In this document: in pieces, positions 22,613 to 34,845 of the stretch
How positions within the stretch are numbered: the first letter of the stretch is position 1
Layout: every line of letters begins with the position of its first letter
NCBI RefSeq assembly: GCF_050948215.1
Contig: NC_135150.1
Location: forward strand, 18,517,943-18,581,942
Length of the DNA: 64,000 bases
Source of the DNA: Halictus rubicundus
Lineage: Eukaryota; Arthropoda; Insecta; Hymenoptera; Halictidae
Direction of reading: 5' to 3'
Position numbers and translations under genes: made by a program
The notes under the pieces: model-generated
Seen by the model: only the letters and a program-made list of their open reading frames with translations
What the model was told of the DNA's origin: nothing
Databases searched by the model: none

Positions 22613-23547
22613 AGCTCTTTTCAGAGCTACCATAAATGACGAGGGAAACTCCAGGTTCGAGGATTCATAGTTTAAAAAGGCTGCAGGGATATTTTGACCG
22701 AAGGCCCAACAATCACAGGACATCAATATTGCCAGAATTATGTAGAATAATCTTTGTGGACAGCACTTCTTTCAAAATCAGCTCTTTTTAGAGCTACCAT
22801 AAATGACGAGGGAAACTCCAGGTTCGAGGATTCACAGTTTAAAAAGGCTGCAGGGATATTTTGACCGAAGGCCCAACGATTGCAGAAATTCACAGGCGAA
22901 TTGGCTATAAAAGTCGGTACCCTTACTCCGCCGCGGTAATTAGCACCGCGTCACGCTGCTACCTGCGCCACCTTCTTTAGCTACTAATAAAACAATAAAC
23001 GACACATAACCCAGTGGTATTGTTTAAAATACTATACACGTTTATAGTAAATACTTATATTTCGATAAAACAAGCCACAATTCCTTCCTACGCACGGCAG
23101 ATGCAAGACTATCTTCCATAATGCATAATTATTGTTAAATGGCAAAAAAAAAAAAAATCCTGAAACATGTAAACCCTAATTTTGATCAAAGATCACACAC
23201 CCAAGTTTACATTAAAATGAACTAACAATAAATAAGAGAAACTGCAAAAAAAAATCAAATTTTCAATATATTGTTTAAACAAAAGACTTTTGTTAAATTT
23301 TTCTTGCGCGACTACATTTCTCATTGAAAAACACACAATTTAAAAAAAAATTCAAATTTTTTCGACCTCTGGTTTCCGAGGTATTTCAAAAAATATGGTT
23401 TTGACCCCCAACTTTGAGGGCTGTTTTCACCCCTTCAAAGTGGATGGTTGCCGATAAAAAAAAATACGTGTCAAATATTTTTCAAAGAACTATATGTCAC
23501 ATAAGTTTCATCAAAATCGGAAATTCGCACTTGAATATGTTCCCTTG
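22613..23547 (-). repeat. Right terminal inverted repeat (935 bp)
   Basis: This is the mirror of the left arm. The inner 167-bp unit is represented by one full copy (near 22698-22864) and a shortened one (22613-22697). It lies upstream of the transposase start, so it probably carries the promoter. Confidence 0.9.
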
Positions 23548-23550
23548 TTA

Positions 23551-25370
23551 GCTACGGTACGTTCGCATGCTCGCCGAGATGCAAATCGCGCGTCCCGTTC
23601 GTCGACGGACGCTTCTCGGGGAAATTAATGAAGGAGGATAAAGCAAGGCTCGATGAAAGAGGTCTGTTCGTCCTTTCTCACGCTTATTCTCGTTCCTCTT
23701 CGATCTTTCGTGTCGCTCGACTTCCCAGCAGCCATTAATTCACAGCAACAATCTGCTGATCTCGCGATATCTGGTCTGGTTAACCGCTTTGAAAAATTAT
23801 TTCGTTTATTCTAACCTTACTTATTGTTAGTTCAAATTGGCTTCTGCGATCACGTGGTAAGCTCTAAACTCATGAAAGAAAAGTGAATCAAATCTGAAAA
23901 TTTAATTCTTTAAATACGAGACATATTTTTGTGCTGTCTGGAGAATATAATAATTCTTAATGTATCTTACAAAATTGTGACACAACGAATAATATTTCAA
24001 TGTCTTGTCTCACATTTTCTAATAAAGTAAAAAGAATCTTTTTCCTGTCTGGCAAAGGTAAAGGATGACTTCTATACCAGTAGAATAACCGTATAGAATA
24101 CTTTTGCAAAGATCTATAAATCTTCTCAAAGATTTAAGAAAAAAATTCTTGGCAAAGAAATATCTAAATCTTCTAAAAGCAATTATAAATTTATATAGAA
24201 ACTGTAATAATTCCAAATCTATAAAATGAAAATATAGAAACTGTAATAATTTTAAATCTACAAAATGAAGATATAGAAACTGTAATAATTCCAAATCTAT
24301 AAAATGAAGATATAAAAACTGTAATAATTTTAAATCTACAAAATGAAGATATAGAAACTGTAATAATTTTACATCTACAAAATGAAGATATAGAAACTGT
24401 AATAATTTTAAATCTATAACATGAAGATATAGAAACTGTAATTATTATAAATCTACAAAACGAAGATATAGGAACTGTAATAATTTTAATTATATATAAA
24501 ATGAGGATATTTAAAAGTCTGTATTATTTACAAGTTTTATTTTAAAGTTTGTATTATATTCAAAATCAGTGACTGCCATGAAGCCCGAGTCGCACGGAAT
24601 TCGAAGAATCGATCCGAGACTACCATAAGCGCAGAGCCAGTTAAGAATAGACTCCTTCCATACGAAACTACGTTCAACAATTCTAAGTTAACAGTACAGT
24701 AACGAAGTGTTACCATTTGTCAGTCGGTTTGAGACCTCCGTTCGGTACAGTATGCTTATGTACAGGGTGTTGATGCCGATCAGAGTCATAAGGGAATCGA
24801 GTTCGCACGAAAAGTTAACGAGAAAACTTCGTGTAATATACTCTTCTCACCTTTCCTGAGTCTCTGAGTACCTACGAAGTTGGAATATTGAGTTCTGTTC
24901 GTCCTTTATCATACGTATTTACAATTCCCATTGTGGGATTTCATTTTTCAAATTACGTGCTTCCGCGGTACTGTATGGACATTATTGAATTAGTGGGTTA
25001 ATTGGCTAGCAAATTATAATTGTAATTCTACTCTATTCGCTGTATGCAATTCGACCAAAAAATACTCGGACTGCATAGGTACCAAACTCTTTTTTCGGAA
25101 AAACGGCATGCTGAAATTTTGGCACGCTATACTGAAATCAAACGTTTGCAATTGGTTATTAATCTTTCTTAATTTCTTTTCCACTGACATTCACGGCGAC
25201 GTTAAAATATATTTATCGTAAAAAAATTTCGGATTAAAAAGTATTTCTTGAAATTTGTATCAAAATTAGAACTTTACTGGGTTACTTACACTGGGTCAAT
25301 AATTTTTCGCTAAAAACAAGACCACTTCCTATCTTTCTCTACCATTAAAAACTGAAAAATTATTATTTAA
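23551..25370. other. No gene recognised
   Basis: Outside the 39-bp array this is AT-rich non-coding DNA. Confidence 0.5.
24195..24515. repeat. Tandem repeat, 39-bp unit, about eight copies
   Basis: The unit contains GAAACTGTAATAATT, AAATCTACAAAATG and AAGATATA. Copies differ by single bases, with the last ones more diverged. It is a minisatellite with no gene. Confidence 0.9.
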
Positions 25371-25510
25371 CACTAGGTTTACAGGACGAGTCAAAATTTC
25401 TTTGGATATGTATTATAAAAAAAAGTGGCTAAAAATCTGAATAGACACCTTCTCGTTATTTTTATAAAGTAATATAAAATAGTGGTTTTTAGCGATCCGT
25501 AAACCTAGTG
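25371..25510. mobile_element. TTAA-type miniature element, 140 bp
   Basis: The inverted ends are CACTAGGTTTAC and GTAAACCTAGTG. TTAA flanks the left side, while the right side reads TCGA and so has mutated. The inner part (AATCTGAATAGACACCTTCTC) resembles sequence in the 189-bp duplication at 53990-54367. There is no coding capacity, and a piggyBac-type origin is inferred from the TTAA. Confidence 0.6.
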
Positions 25511-25814
25511 TCGATAACTGTTTATTAAAATAATTGAAACAGCAGAAAATACAAGGACTGACAGAAATTCTGGGACTGACTAATAAAATAAATTTCAAGG
25601 TCAACAAGGCACGTAACCATTTAAGTTCAAAAATTCCGAGCATTCTTCAGTCAATTAACCCAAAAATAAGCAAAAGAATCGTTCTCGTGTCAGAGTACGT
25701 ATTAGCGTAATGTCCATGCAGAGTTTTCTCGTTAGTTTGGTCTTCCCGTTGGAAAAGCGACTAGATCGTCATCAGCTTCCTGTACGTCGTCAACAGCCAA
25801 AGTTACTCTACGGT

Positions 25815-26018
25815 TCACAGCATAGAAATCATGATCAAGGATCGCGGTGTGAGGGCCGGGGGGTGGAAATCATATTCCTCCCCTCCGTCCATCGGTTCCG
25901 GACCGACGAAACCACGCTTCGCAGCTGCCGACGCGTGGGTGCGCGTCGCAACGGCGTACACGACGGCGCAGACGATCACTAAACGGAGGCAAACATACTC
26001 TCGGACAAGGTTTATGCG
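25815..26018 (-). CDS. Candidate terminal exon of a small secreted protein
   Basis: On the minus strand a 67-codon frame runs from an acceptor-like GTGTCCTTAG to a TGA. It has no ATG before the hydrophobic part, so an upstream start exon is needed. The residues begin RINLVREYVCLRL, then a hydrophobic core (LVIVCAVVYAVA) and a small-residue stretch THASAAA that would suit signal peptidase. A dibasic KR and an acidic/Pro region (DGGEEYDFHPP) follow. This is the layout of a signal peptide and short mature peptide. The region is GC-rich, where all frames tend to stay open, so chance is a serious alternative. Confidence 0.28.
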   Translation of the reverse strand, partial: RINLVREYVCLRLVIVCAVVYAVATRTHASAAAKRGFVGPEPMDGGEEYDFHPPALTPRSLIMISML

Positions 26019-27424
26019 CTAAGGACACAGGCGACGCAGGTGTGGTTACAGAGCTGCCGAAAACGTGTTCGAGCGAGCGCCGATCAGCCTCATTCCCAAA
26101 AGCAAGTGGATGCAAGTGAAACAACTCCGTGACGTATCGTACACACGTGTACTCGTGTAACTGTCCGCCGCGCGCGGGGCGCCGGGATCATCCCGGATCC
26201 TCGATCTCGATCGTTCTCGACCCGCAAAACTCATGCTAACGTCCCGAGTTAATTCCACGAGAAACTTTGCAATCCGTGGTAAACATTTTTTCAGAACACA
26301 ATACATCAAAATACATCAAATTCACATTTCTATTTTACATTTTCTGTTACATTTACATTACAAACTTCGAATTTATTATTCTCTTTTGTGGGCGTTTGTT
26401 GTTTCAACTTTTGTAAATTTTAATAGATGCAATCCACTAATAAAATTTGTCGATTGCAAAACAATTTTTACTTTTATCACTATTTTACTATATTTGTATT
26501 TTTATTTTTAAAACACTGAAACGTTATTTTATAGATAGGTGACTGTGAAAATATTACAAGACTGTAATGATTAATCTATGCTTAACTGATGTTAATATTA
26601 ACCATTTTACATGAGAACTGCGCAGATAAATCATTTTTAATTTCGATTTTCATTTAATATACACACTTTTCTCTTTGTCTCACCGTGTGCTTCTTGCAAT
26701 TTTTATACGAAATAATCTGTACACTACAATTGAAATAAATTTCTTTTTTGTTCCTGGATACTGTGAAACGTTTGATGTTTCTCTGTTTGCATTGCAAAAT
26801 GTATTTCCATAAAATCAGATACTATAAATGAAGCACAATTCATTAATTTCAAGCATGAAACAGAAATGGGTGAAGTCCTATTCCAGGACCATTTAATATA
26901 ATCGTGTAACACCTGAAGTGCCCACGTCTGCGATTGCCATAATAGTGGAACAAAGCAAAGTTTCATCGAAAGAATATTCGTTCTGTGGTTGACCGCGAAT
27001 TTTACGCGCCGAGTCGGCGGGACGCGCCCCGTACGCGGCCATTGTGGAGCAAAGGAAGAAGAAAAGAGATAGAAATAGAGCCGCATGTCTGTCCTCGTAA
27101 TTCAACGTATAAGAAAATTCTCTTTGCAATATTTAATTTGGCGTTTCGACCTGAAATGTCGAAGTCTGGGGCTCTGCAACGACATCGCATGGCAAGGGAC
27201 TGGCCGACCTGCAAAAGATACAGACACACAAAACGTTTTTTCCGGCCGGATGCGTCAAGCCGAGATGGAAATGTGGTGAGAGTTGTTGTGGAGGGTGTCG
27301 GTTCCTGGAAATTGCCCCGGGTCCTGGAAATTGCACCCTGATCGCCCGACGGACCGAAACGCGGCGGTCTTCGATTATCTATCGATTACTGTTTAACCGG
27401 CCTCGAATTGTTCGGTCACGCGTT

Positions 27425-28010
27425 CCCGATTGTTCCGCCGTGAAATTCAATTTTTTTCTCTTTTTCGTTTGCCAAAGCGCATTGTGTTTTCAATTTTTCG
27501 CGTATCCCGATTTTTCAAGAGCGCAATGAACAATTTTTGCCACGCGGGAACGAACTCGACATTTTTCCGTGTCCCGATTTCGCTGCCGTAGCGTTTCCGT
27601 TTCCGCGTCGAGAGCTCGCCGCGTTTCTGTAATAAATTTTCAGTTTACACGTCGAAAGCCCGGTGCGTCTGGACTGTAAATCTGAATTCCCGCGTTCGTA
27701 GATTTCAATTTTTCCGGCGGATCTCAATTTCCGCGTCGCGAGCTCTTAAACGCGCCCGCCCCCGAATGCCTAATTTTCTTGCTGAGTGAGTTTTAAGCTC
27801 CCGAGACTGGGTGGCGATTCAAGAACTTTTGCGCAGAGAGAAGTCGTTTAAGTCGAAAAATATCAATTTTCCATCGGGGGCTTTTAGTTTTCCGCGGGTC
27901 CCCGATTTCTTGCGAGAAATTCCGTCTTCTCGTCGGGAGTTCTTAATCTCGCGTAACGTACGAAAGTTCTGCAGTTGTAAACGGGAAATTTTCGATCATG
28001 CTACCGGAAG
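27425..28010. repeat. Degenerate GC-rich repeat region
   Basis: Variants of CAATTTTTCCGCGTCCCGA and CGTCGAGAGCTCTTAA recur at irregular spacing of about 50-75 bp. No unit is well conserved, so this is an old array or a region of compositional periodicity. No gene is seen in it. Confidence 0.45.
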
Positions 28011-28727
28011 TCTACGGTTGGTATCGACGATATAGAACCGAAAGTTATTTGTCTTTTACCTTAGTCTTTTCGCTGCTTCCCTTTTTCCCCTGTTTTATCG
28101 CTTAACTCCTTGTCTACAACATAATTAGTTGGCGGAGCTCGAACGATAAACTTCTCGTTTAATGAAGTTCAACGCTCGACGGGGGCGGGTTACTTTAATC
28201 CGCAACTTTGCAACCCTTGGCGGGCGGAACGGGATACCGTTCGGTGTCGTGGAATGTGGGCACGGTAAATATTTTCGGAATTAAACGCGGGCAACATTTA
28301 ACCTCCGGGATCATTTTTCTATTCGCGACGGAACGCTTTCGGCCGTGACGGGAAATCTGCGAATTTTTCGCCACGCGATTTAATACTTTGATCCCCGCGC
28401 GATTTTGTACGAAACTTGTGCTTGATCATTCATTAATTCCTACTGCTAAAAATGCAATTCAAAATGCGTCCATTTATGTAGATTATTTCTAATTATTGAG
28501 TCTCGTCAGAAATTATTTGGAATTTATTCTACATTATTAAGATGCTTAAGGAATTATTCGAAAGTTATTTAAAAATATTTTGATTCACTATAAATGATTC
28601 AGAGACTATTCGCAGTGATTTAGAATTGTTAGACAACATTTAGAATCGTTAGAAATGGTTTAGAAATTATGTGGTATTATGTGCACTTACTGGAAATTAA
28701 TTGAAAATTATTTAATATTGAAACCCT

Positions 28728-28868
28728 TTAACCACCTTCTTGTACTACTTGTTCGTCTGTGGATTGGTGTATACTACCTGACTGACTATAGACAATTCGA
28801 TTCCACTTGTCCGACTGTACCGTATGTACCGTATCAATTCTCATTTCTTCTACTGGTCTGACCAACGG
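28728..28868 (-). repeat. GACAAGTAG minisatellite cluster (minus orientation)
   Basis: Reverse-complement motifs such as TACTACTTGTTCG, CCACTTGTCCGACTG and CTACTGGTCTGACC are spaced about 30 bp apart. Confidence 0.55.
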
Positions 28869-28997
28869 CAGCGCTTCTTCCCTTATTTGAAGGAATGCGT
28901 GTAGAACTCTTGTGTATAAAAATTCTAAAAAATATCAAGATTTATACAATTTACGACTAATATAATGAAACTGTAATTAGAACCGAATTCGCTTCTT

Positions 28998-29047
28998 TTC
29001 ATCCTTTAATGGGCTCGTCCGGCTCATCCTTTAATGGGCTCGTCCGA
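28998..29047. repeat. Short tandem duplication, 25-bp unit
   Basis: TCATCCTTTAATGGGCTCGT is repeated twice without change. It is a recent slippage event. Confidence 0.85.
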
Positions 29048-29381
29048 GTAATACTTTGTGGTGAAATACAGTATTTCGTTTCGCGGTGGTTCGCGCATGA
29101 AACGTTAATTAAGACGGTTGGACCAGTTAGCGCCCCGCTGTCTGACGGGATCCGAATTCATCGCGAATGTTACGCAGAGGCACGGAGCGAATAACATTCG
29201 TAATGTGACACGAATTATTCGCGGGTCAGTCGCCGCGCTGAATATCGAGCGATTTATGCAAATAGTGATTTTATTAGGTTGCTGCGTACAAAGCGTACGA
29301 CTTGTGACAGTAACCATTAAGCAAACACAAATTTTAAATAAACATCGTTCACCAAAGCAAGCACCAGACTGCGAGTCTCCG

Positions 29382-29545
29382 TGCAAAATAAAAATTATCT
29401 GTATCAATTGCAACAAAGGGGGAGCCAGCTAAAAAATTTCTTTTCTCCTCTAATAACTGTAACAAGTTGAAAATAATGTACCTATATTGTTATATCCTTC
29501 TAATTGTTTTAATGTTTTGTATTTCACCTACCGATTTTCAAATCT
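29382..29545 (+). repeat. Family A repeat, left part
   Basis: GCAAAATAAAAATTATCTG, then AATTGCAACAAAG, match the family's first half. The right end is not recognisable. Confidence 0.45.
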
Positions 29546-30637
29546 TGCACTTTCAATCATTTTGTTTACAGAACAAAGTTACAAGGCATAGAGGAGGTTA
29601 ATTCTGTGCAAAGTTCAATCAAACACTATCGCTGTGTACACTGCAACTTTCGACGCTTACATCTCGATAATAGTTTATGCAAAAACAAAAGTATTCTAGT
29701 GTTTTGAAAGCGTCTTGGTGTCACCTTCAAGCACACTGAAAATTTCAGTTGTGATCTCGACAGAGCTTCTCAAGGTCACTGCAATGTCAAACAAATACAA
29801 TCGTCATTGGTATGACCTATAATTTTGCGTGTAATGGAATTCTGTCCAGAAAATGGACTTTCCAACGCACTGTGCGACGTTAAAGAATTAAATTTGCATT
29901 GAAAATCATCATTCAGACATTTCATATGGATCAACCTGATAACGACCGGTTCCCGTGAAAGATCGACGATGTAAATGAACGGGGCACGGTGACGCGTGAG
30001 CAATCGCCGCCGCGCGCCTTCCTGAGCCGCGTGTACGCACAGGCCGAGTGTAATCTTCGCGAAATTAATTTAATGCGGTTCGCCCCGTGACGTTAATCGC
30101 GCGCCACGCCGCTTGACGCTTGTCCCGGAATACGAAATTATCCGGGGCAGAAGGCAACCGGCTGACCGAGTAACAGTTCTCCGAGGGGGAGACCGTCTGC
30201 CGGGCTGCTTTTGAGTCCATTTCTATGCTAATTCGACCAGCCATCGACGGCCTCGGTAACAGGAGCCAGCTGATAAAACGGCCAGATTGAGATCATTTGA
30301 TAATTGACTCCACGGAACGGGGCGAATCTGCTTACAACGCCCGGCGGGTGCTGTGTCCGCTGAAACCCACCCTCCTCGCCGATTTACGAATTCGATGGCG
30401 TCGGGAAGTTTGCGTTTGAAAAGTGCCATTAATGCGACGCGCCGCTTCAACCTTTGTTGGCCGCGGATACCGGCAACCTTGAGTAGGGATAACGAAACCT
30501 TTTAGCACCCCCTGTGGGCCTGTAGGCCAGATAAGGGCTTCGAAATCACGTTTTCGCCGCGGATCGTATGCTCTTTCGGGGATAATATTTTTTAAACGAT
30601 ACTACGACCAGTTGTTAACATCATTCTAGTTGTTTAA

Positions 30638-30977
30638 CGATAGGTTTACGGGACACTAAAAATGACTATACCTTTATTGGGTGGAAGGAAAGTTCGTGTC
30701 GTTTTTAAATTAAAATTCAGAGATAAAATTAAGATATTTATTTGTAGATTTAGTCAACATTTCCATTTCCGTTTTATTGCTTTTTGCCATTTTTACTTAC
30801 TGTGTGGTTGAAGAAACCTGTCAATAAATATCTTAATTTTATCTTTGAATTTTAATTTGAACACGATGAGAACTTCTGTTCGAACCGAATACAATATACA
30901 CTGTAAAAAATAAATTTGTTGAATAATTTCTCATGGAAGCATCTCCACAATCTCAGTAAGGTCCCGTGAACCTAGTA
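30638..30977. mobile_element. TTAA-type miniature element with nested TA element
   Basis: Left end CGATAGGTTTACGGGAC and right end GTCCCGTGAACCTAGTA are inverted and both are flanked by TTAA. It belongs to the same end family as the element at 25371. A second inverted-repeat element is inserted inside at 30677-30899. Confidence 0.7.
30677..30899. mobile_element. Nested hairpin element (TA-flanked)
   Basis: Long inverted arms (AAATTAAAATTCAGAGATAA and its partner near 30830-30858) are flanked by TA on both sides. The outer ends are TTGGGTGG and an imperfect CGAACCGAA. There is no transposase remnant. The loop is about 80 bp. Confidence 0.65.
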
Positions 30978-31007
30978 TTAACCATGGATGCAATTCAAAC
31001 CCTTCGC

Positions 31008-31278
31008 CACTTGTCTGGCTAGGAATAATACCTACCAACCACTTGCCGGTTCCGTGGTCGACTTATACCATTTACCCCTCTGATAAGTGTTTCTATACTA
31101 CTTGCCTGACTCGAGCACCCTACTTGAAATGAACGTCGCCTGTATCATTTATCTGGCAAATAGCACAGCTTATGCAACTTGTCTGTCGAATACGGTAGCT
31201 TATACTAAATCCCTGACGCGAATCCTGTTGTGTACCACTTGTTCGACTATACACACATTCGACAGTCACAGGGTACAC
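31008..31278 (-). repeat. GACAAGTAG minisatellite cluster (minus orientation)
   Basis: At least eight degenerate motifs occur (CCACTTGTCTGGC, ACTACTTGCCTGAC, CAACTTGTCTGTCG, ACCACTTGTTCGAC) at about 30-35 bp spacing. The open frame reading through it is repeat-derived. Confidence 0.65.
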
Positions 31279-32749
31279 CGGCAGGGTACTTTTAATAAAC
31301 CTAACGTTCCCTGGCACTCTACTTACTCATCGTTCCCGTGTAAAAGGCCATCTTTTGTCTTGTCTCACGAGCTATTTTTATCCGCAACTCGAGAGCCCGT
31401 GATACATGGCCGGTATAACGGGGCACACCTTGTCTGGAAGTTATTTTATTCTCGCGCCAGGAAACTTTCTTCAGACATATTCGACCCGTGTCGCATACGC
31501 CCGTGCTCGACAATTTTTTATGCCGACAAACACAGTTCGCATCCGCCGGATACCAACGAGAGAAGTATTCAGAACGGTGCCGATACAATTGGAATGATTA
31601 ATTTCGTTTCGTGCGAACTGTCGCGCCGAGAATAATGACTGAAACACGATGCGACGTGTGTGGACAATCTTTTGATGGAATATTTTAATATTTGTCACTC
31701 GACCGCACTCGGTGCCACAGAGATCCCGCTAGTTTACATTCGCATTAAATATGCATTACGGTTTGTCGCTTCAGGTGGCAAACGCAAAACACAGAATGTG
31801 CCAACTGATGACAAAAAATGGGATAACTGATTTTCCAAATCTGAAATAATATTTCTCCTGACAGAAAAGATTCCGTCAAAATTGTGAATGCTATTGCTGG
31901 AGAAATCGTGTATATATTCTTAAAAACGAAAAAGTAAGATGAAAAATGATAAAATTAAAAAAATGATAAGTGGCTTCCTTCTACCCATGAAAAATAATGT
32001 AAAAATTTGTAAGTAAATTTAATTAAGCAGTGCAACGTTACAAACGTCAGAACAGGTATAAAACAAAAGTATTTTCCATGTAAAATATGTGGTTGAAAAG
32101 ACAGACACATGGTTTGCCAGACCGAGTTCTTTCCGCCGAAAATAGTACAGTGTAAAGACGGCGAGCAACCGCGACAAAGAGAAAATTCTCTAGATTCGTA
32201 TCTCGTACAATATAATCTGATAAGGTAGAAAAGTTTCGTGGCTCGCGGCCGTAACCAATAGAATCCGTATTCATCTCAGAACTCGGGGAACCGTGGGAAA
32301 AGTTCGCGGCCGAACTCGCTGTGCTAACTAAATCACTCGGCCCGTGATTCTCGCGCCGGATCTCGTCGGGCGGTCAGCATTTCGAATAAATAATAAGTGG
32401 GGAAGATTGACGCTGCATCGTCGGAATACGAACGACGTTGATTTATCTTCCGCGGAGGAGTTTTATCCCAGTTTAAACAGATTCGGAACATCTGTTCCGA
32501 TATCTCGGTAATCCGCTCACTTCCGCGCCAATGTTTCCGCATTCAATTCGAGCTTTAGATGCGCGTTGGAAAATTGGAGCATCGGGCATAATGCGAGCCG
32601 GCAAAATCTATCGCGTTCAAGCATGCCCGACAGACAAGGCGGAGAGACAACGATGACAATTTAATTAGTCCCGTGGACAAAGAACTCCCGTGATCGTGGA
32701 TTCGTGGGAATGGTGACCACTATTATCGGTTAGATCATAGACATATTAA

Positions 32750-32889
32750 TCCTTTGCACTCGGAACCCATACATTTCTACCTACCTAGACCACTTTTCTT
32801 CATTTTATGCATACGAAACTGATGCAAGAAATATTTTGATATACTAATTTTTTGTGGCGCCTCAGAGTGGCCACTCGAGTCCGAAGGGC
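32750..32889. mobile_element. Possible TTAA-type miniature element, diverged
   Basis: The left end (after TTAA) reads CCTTTGCACTCGG, and the right end reads CGAGTCCGAAGGGC before TGAA. The ends are imperfectly inverted. A similar AGTGCAAGGGGTTAA end occurs near 52763-52777 and 55846-55860. Confidence 0.45.
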
Positions 32890-34719
32890 TGAACAGTTCC
32901 TATACAGTGTTTCGGCTCGCATTGACCCCACTATAGTGGCTTCCGTGGAAAGCATCAGTTTGAACGGTACGCCACTATAATGGCTCTAGTAAAGAGAGTC
33001 TCAGTTGGGCAAGTAAGCTGAGCATGTTCCCAGCCAGGAAAGTAGAGTGAGTCTGTCTCTGGTCAGACAGATCCAATAATCCAGTGTCGTGCCACGCAGG
33101 TGAAATAGGATTGTCGCCGGCGAAACATGTGGAGTAGTGCTGTTCCTAGACGTGGTACCACTTCCTCGATTGTTCGCATTAAATCATCTGGTGTCCTCCC
33201 TCAGTTTTGTTGATCTTCGGCGACCAGTCGTTCTAGCGCAAGGGTAAGCGATGCTCCCGGCCAGAAGTTCAAGAACTATTATTTACCGAGATAGCGGTGT
33301 TTCCACCGCTATTATTCCCAGCAATCAAAGTTCGCCGGGATCTCGACTTTCCAGCCACGCACGGACGTCGTCGGATTATTCGCGCGAAACTTCAGGCAAC
33401 CGACGACAAAACATGTCGCTGGCAATTCGGGATGTGTCGCGCGTTCACAGTTTTCAATAAATTGTCATCTCCCCGGCTACGGCAGTCTGTATAATTGAAA
33501 TGATTGTTCGGTCACCGAGCACCGGCGGATCACGCTTTCATTTACCGAACCGTCGCCCATTTAATTATGCGATAAATTTACCACGCGAAGTCGACGGCCC
33601 TTCCACCGAGCTGTCCGCTGTCGATGCTTTATTTTTCAGGAGCCTTTCAATAAACTGCAACGCCTAATAATTCGTAAGTAATCGAAATTTTAATTAAGGG
33701 TCGCGCTGGTCGGAGAGCACTTTAGTTTAATTGCGGATTCGTTCGCAAGAATTATGTAATATTCGCGGAGTTTTTATTTATACGTAGACCGACCATTTCA
33801 AGTTGGAGCGTTCTTGTTGTCAATGCACTGTTCTGCGGGAGAAATATTTTAACAATTGCACAGCGAGCGATCGCGCTATTGCCATTTTAGGAGAATATAA
33901 CTCCGGAATGATTTCTGCGAAGTTTTGTGTTTGAATGACTTTTTCAGCTTCTTGGTATGAATGAACGAAAATCCGCCGTTCATCGATGAAAGGTAAGTAG
34001 ACCGTGTAGAGTGTTAATTGAACGTGTGCAGCGGCAGTGTGTGAATTAAAATAAGTACAAAAGGCCTGACCCACTTTCGGTGCACCGCGAAATTTTCCGG
34101 AAGCACAAGCGACGTCCCAGAGATTACGATTTACGAGGCGAAATAACATCTTCGAGTGAACGTTGCGCGACTTATCGCGTTTCCCGGCCCTGGATATTTT
34201 CTCTTGCAAATTACAGAACCGGCTTCTCGCATCAGCCCGACGACGCCTTAATCTAATTCGAGCTTGAAAGTAATCTGGACAACCTCGTTCGGCGCCATTT
34301 AAAAAACTCATCTGCCAACCGACAGAAAATGCGAAACGACACTGGACAAAATTAGTTCCCGACATTTTTAGGAGATACCCCGCGACGTCACGATCGAAAG
34401 AATGAAATTACATTCCCGTCGTCCGGCAGATGGTGGCGACGATAACGAGAAATAACGATACTTCCGCGTTTGGCCCTTCGACACCGCAAATTACTTTTTA
34501 AGTGAATATCGGTGACTTTGTTAAAGGCTGACACAGCCGGAATTACGGTGGCAGTAAATCTTGTTGACGGGGACAATAAATTTTGCCTGATTTAGACCGT
34601 CCATGGTGCTAAAAATTTATTGCTCGTGGGAAAAAATTGTTCAAATATGTCTTATAAAAATTGTATGTAGTAAACTATTAAACATCGTTCCGATGGAACA
34701 ATATTAGGCTGGCTGAGTT

Positions 34720-34845
34720 GATGTCTGTCTAACATAGTACTTATGTTAATAGTCTGACCAAAGGAGTTCCTATTCTCCTTGTTTGATCAGAAACAAACTT
34801 ATATTACTTATCTCATTAGTGACAGATTCGACACTAAATAGAAAC
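34720..34845 (-). repeat. GACAAGTAG-type cluster, strongly diverged
   Basis: Motifs such as AGTCTGACCAAAGG, CTCCTTGTTTGATCAG and TTACTTATCTC are recognisable but weak. Confidence 0.4.

Larger units (their letters stand above)
19694..23547 (-). mobile_element. Complete pogo/Tigger-like DNA transposon with 935-bp inverted repeats
   Basis: The element begins CAAGGGAACATATTC and ends with the reverse complement. Both arms are 935 bp (19694-20628 and 22613-23547), align without net length change and differ at only a few positions. Flanking TTA at 19691-19693 and 23548-23550 looks like a target duplication. Between the arms lies an intact 548-codon transposase on the minus strand. Near-identical arms and an unbroken frame indicate a recent insertion. 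It sits just upstream of the first exon found for the minus-strand gene, probably in an intron or the 5' flank. Confidence 0.9.
26019..30637. other. No gene recognised
   Basis: A GC-rich section (27000-28430, with the degenerate repeat) is followed by AT-rich DNA with the short duplication and the first GACAAGTAG cluster. No convincing exon was found. Confidence 0.5.

Noticed and set aside
31087..31635. 182-codon frame on the plus strand
   Set aside because: Its first third reads through the minisatellite at 31008-31278 and gives a repeat-derived peptide.
32920..33000. CCACTATAGTGG palindrome and a nearby similar word
   Set aside because: Too short and imperfect to define an element. No flanking duplication is evident.
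33820..34365. 181-codon ATG frame on the minus strand
   Set aside because: It is the longest single-exon frame outside the transposons, but it has no domain, signal peptide or splice context. I cannot support a gene without conservation data.
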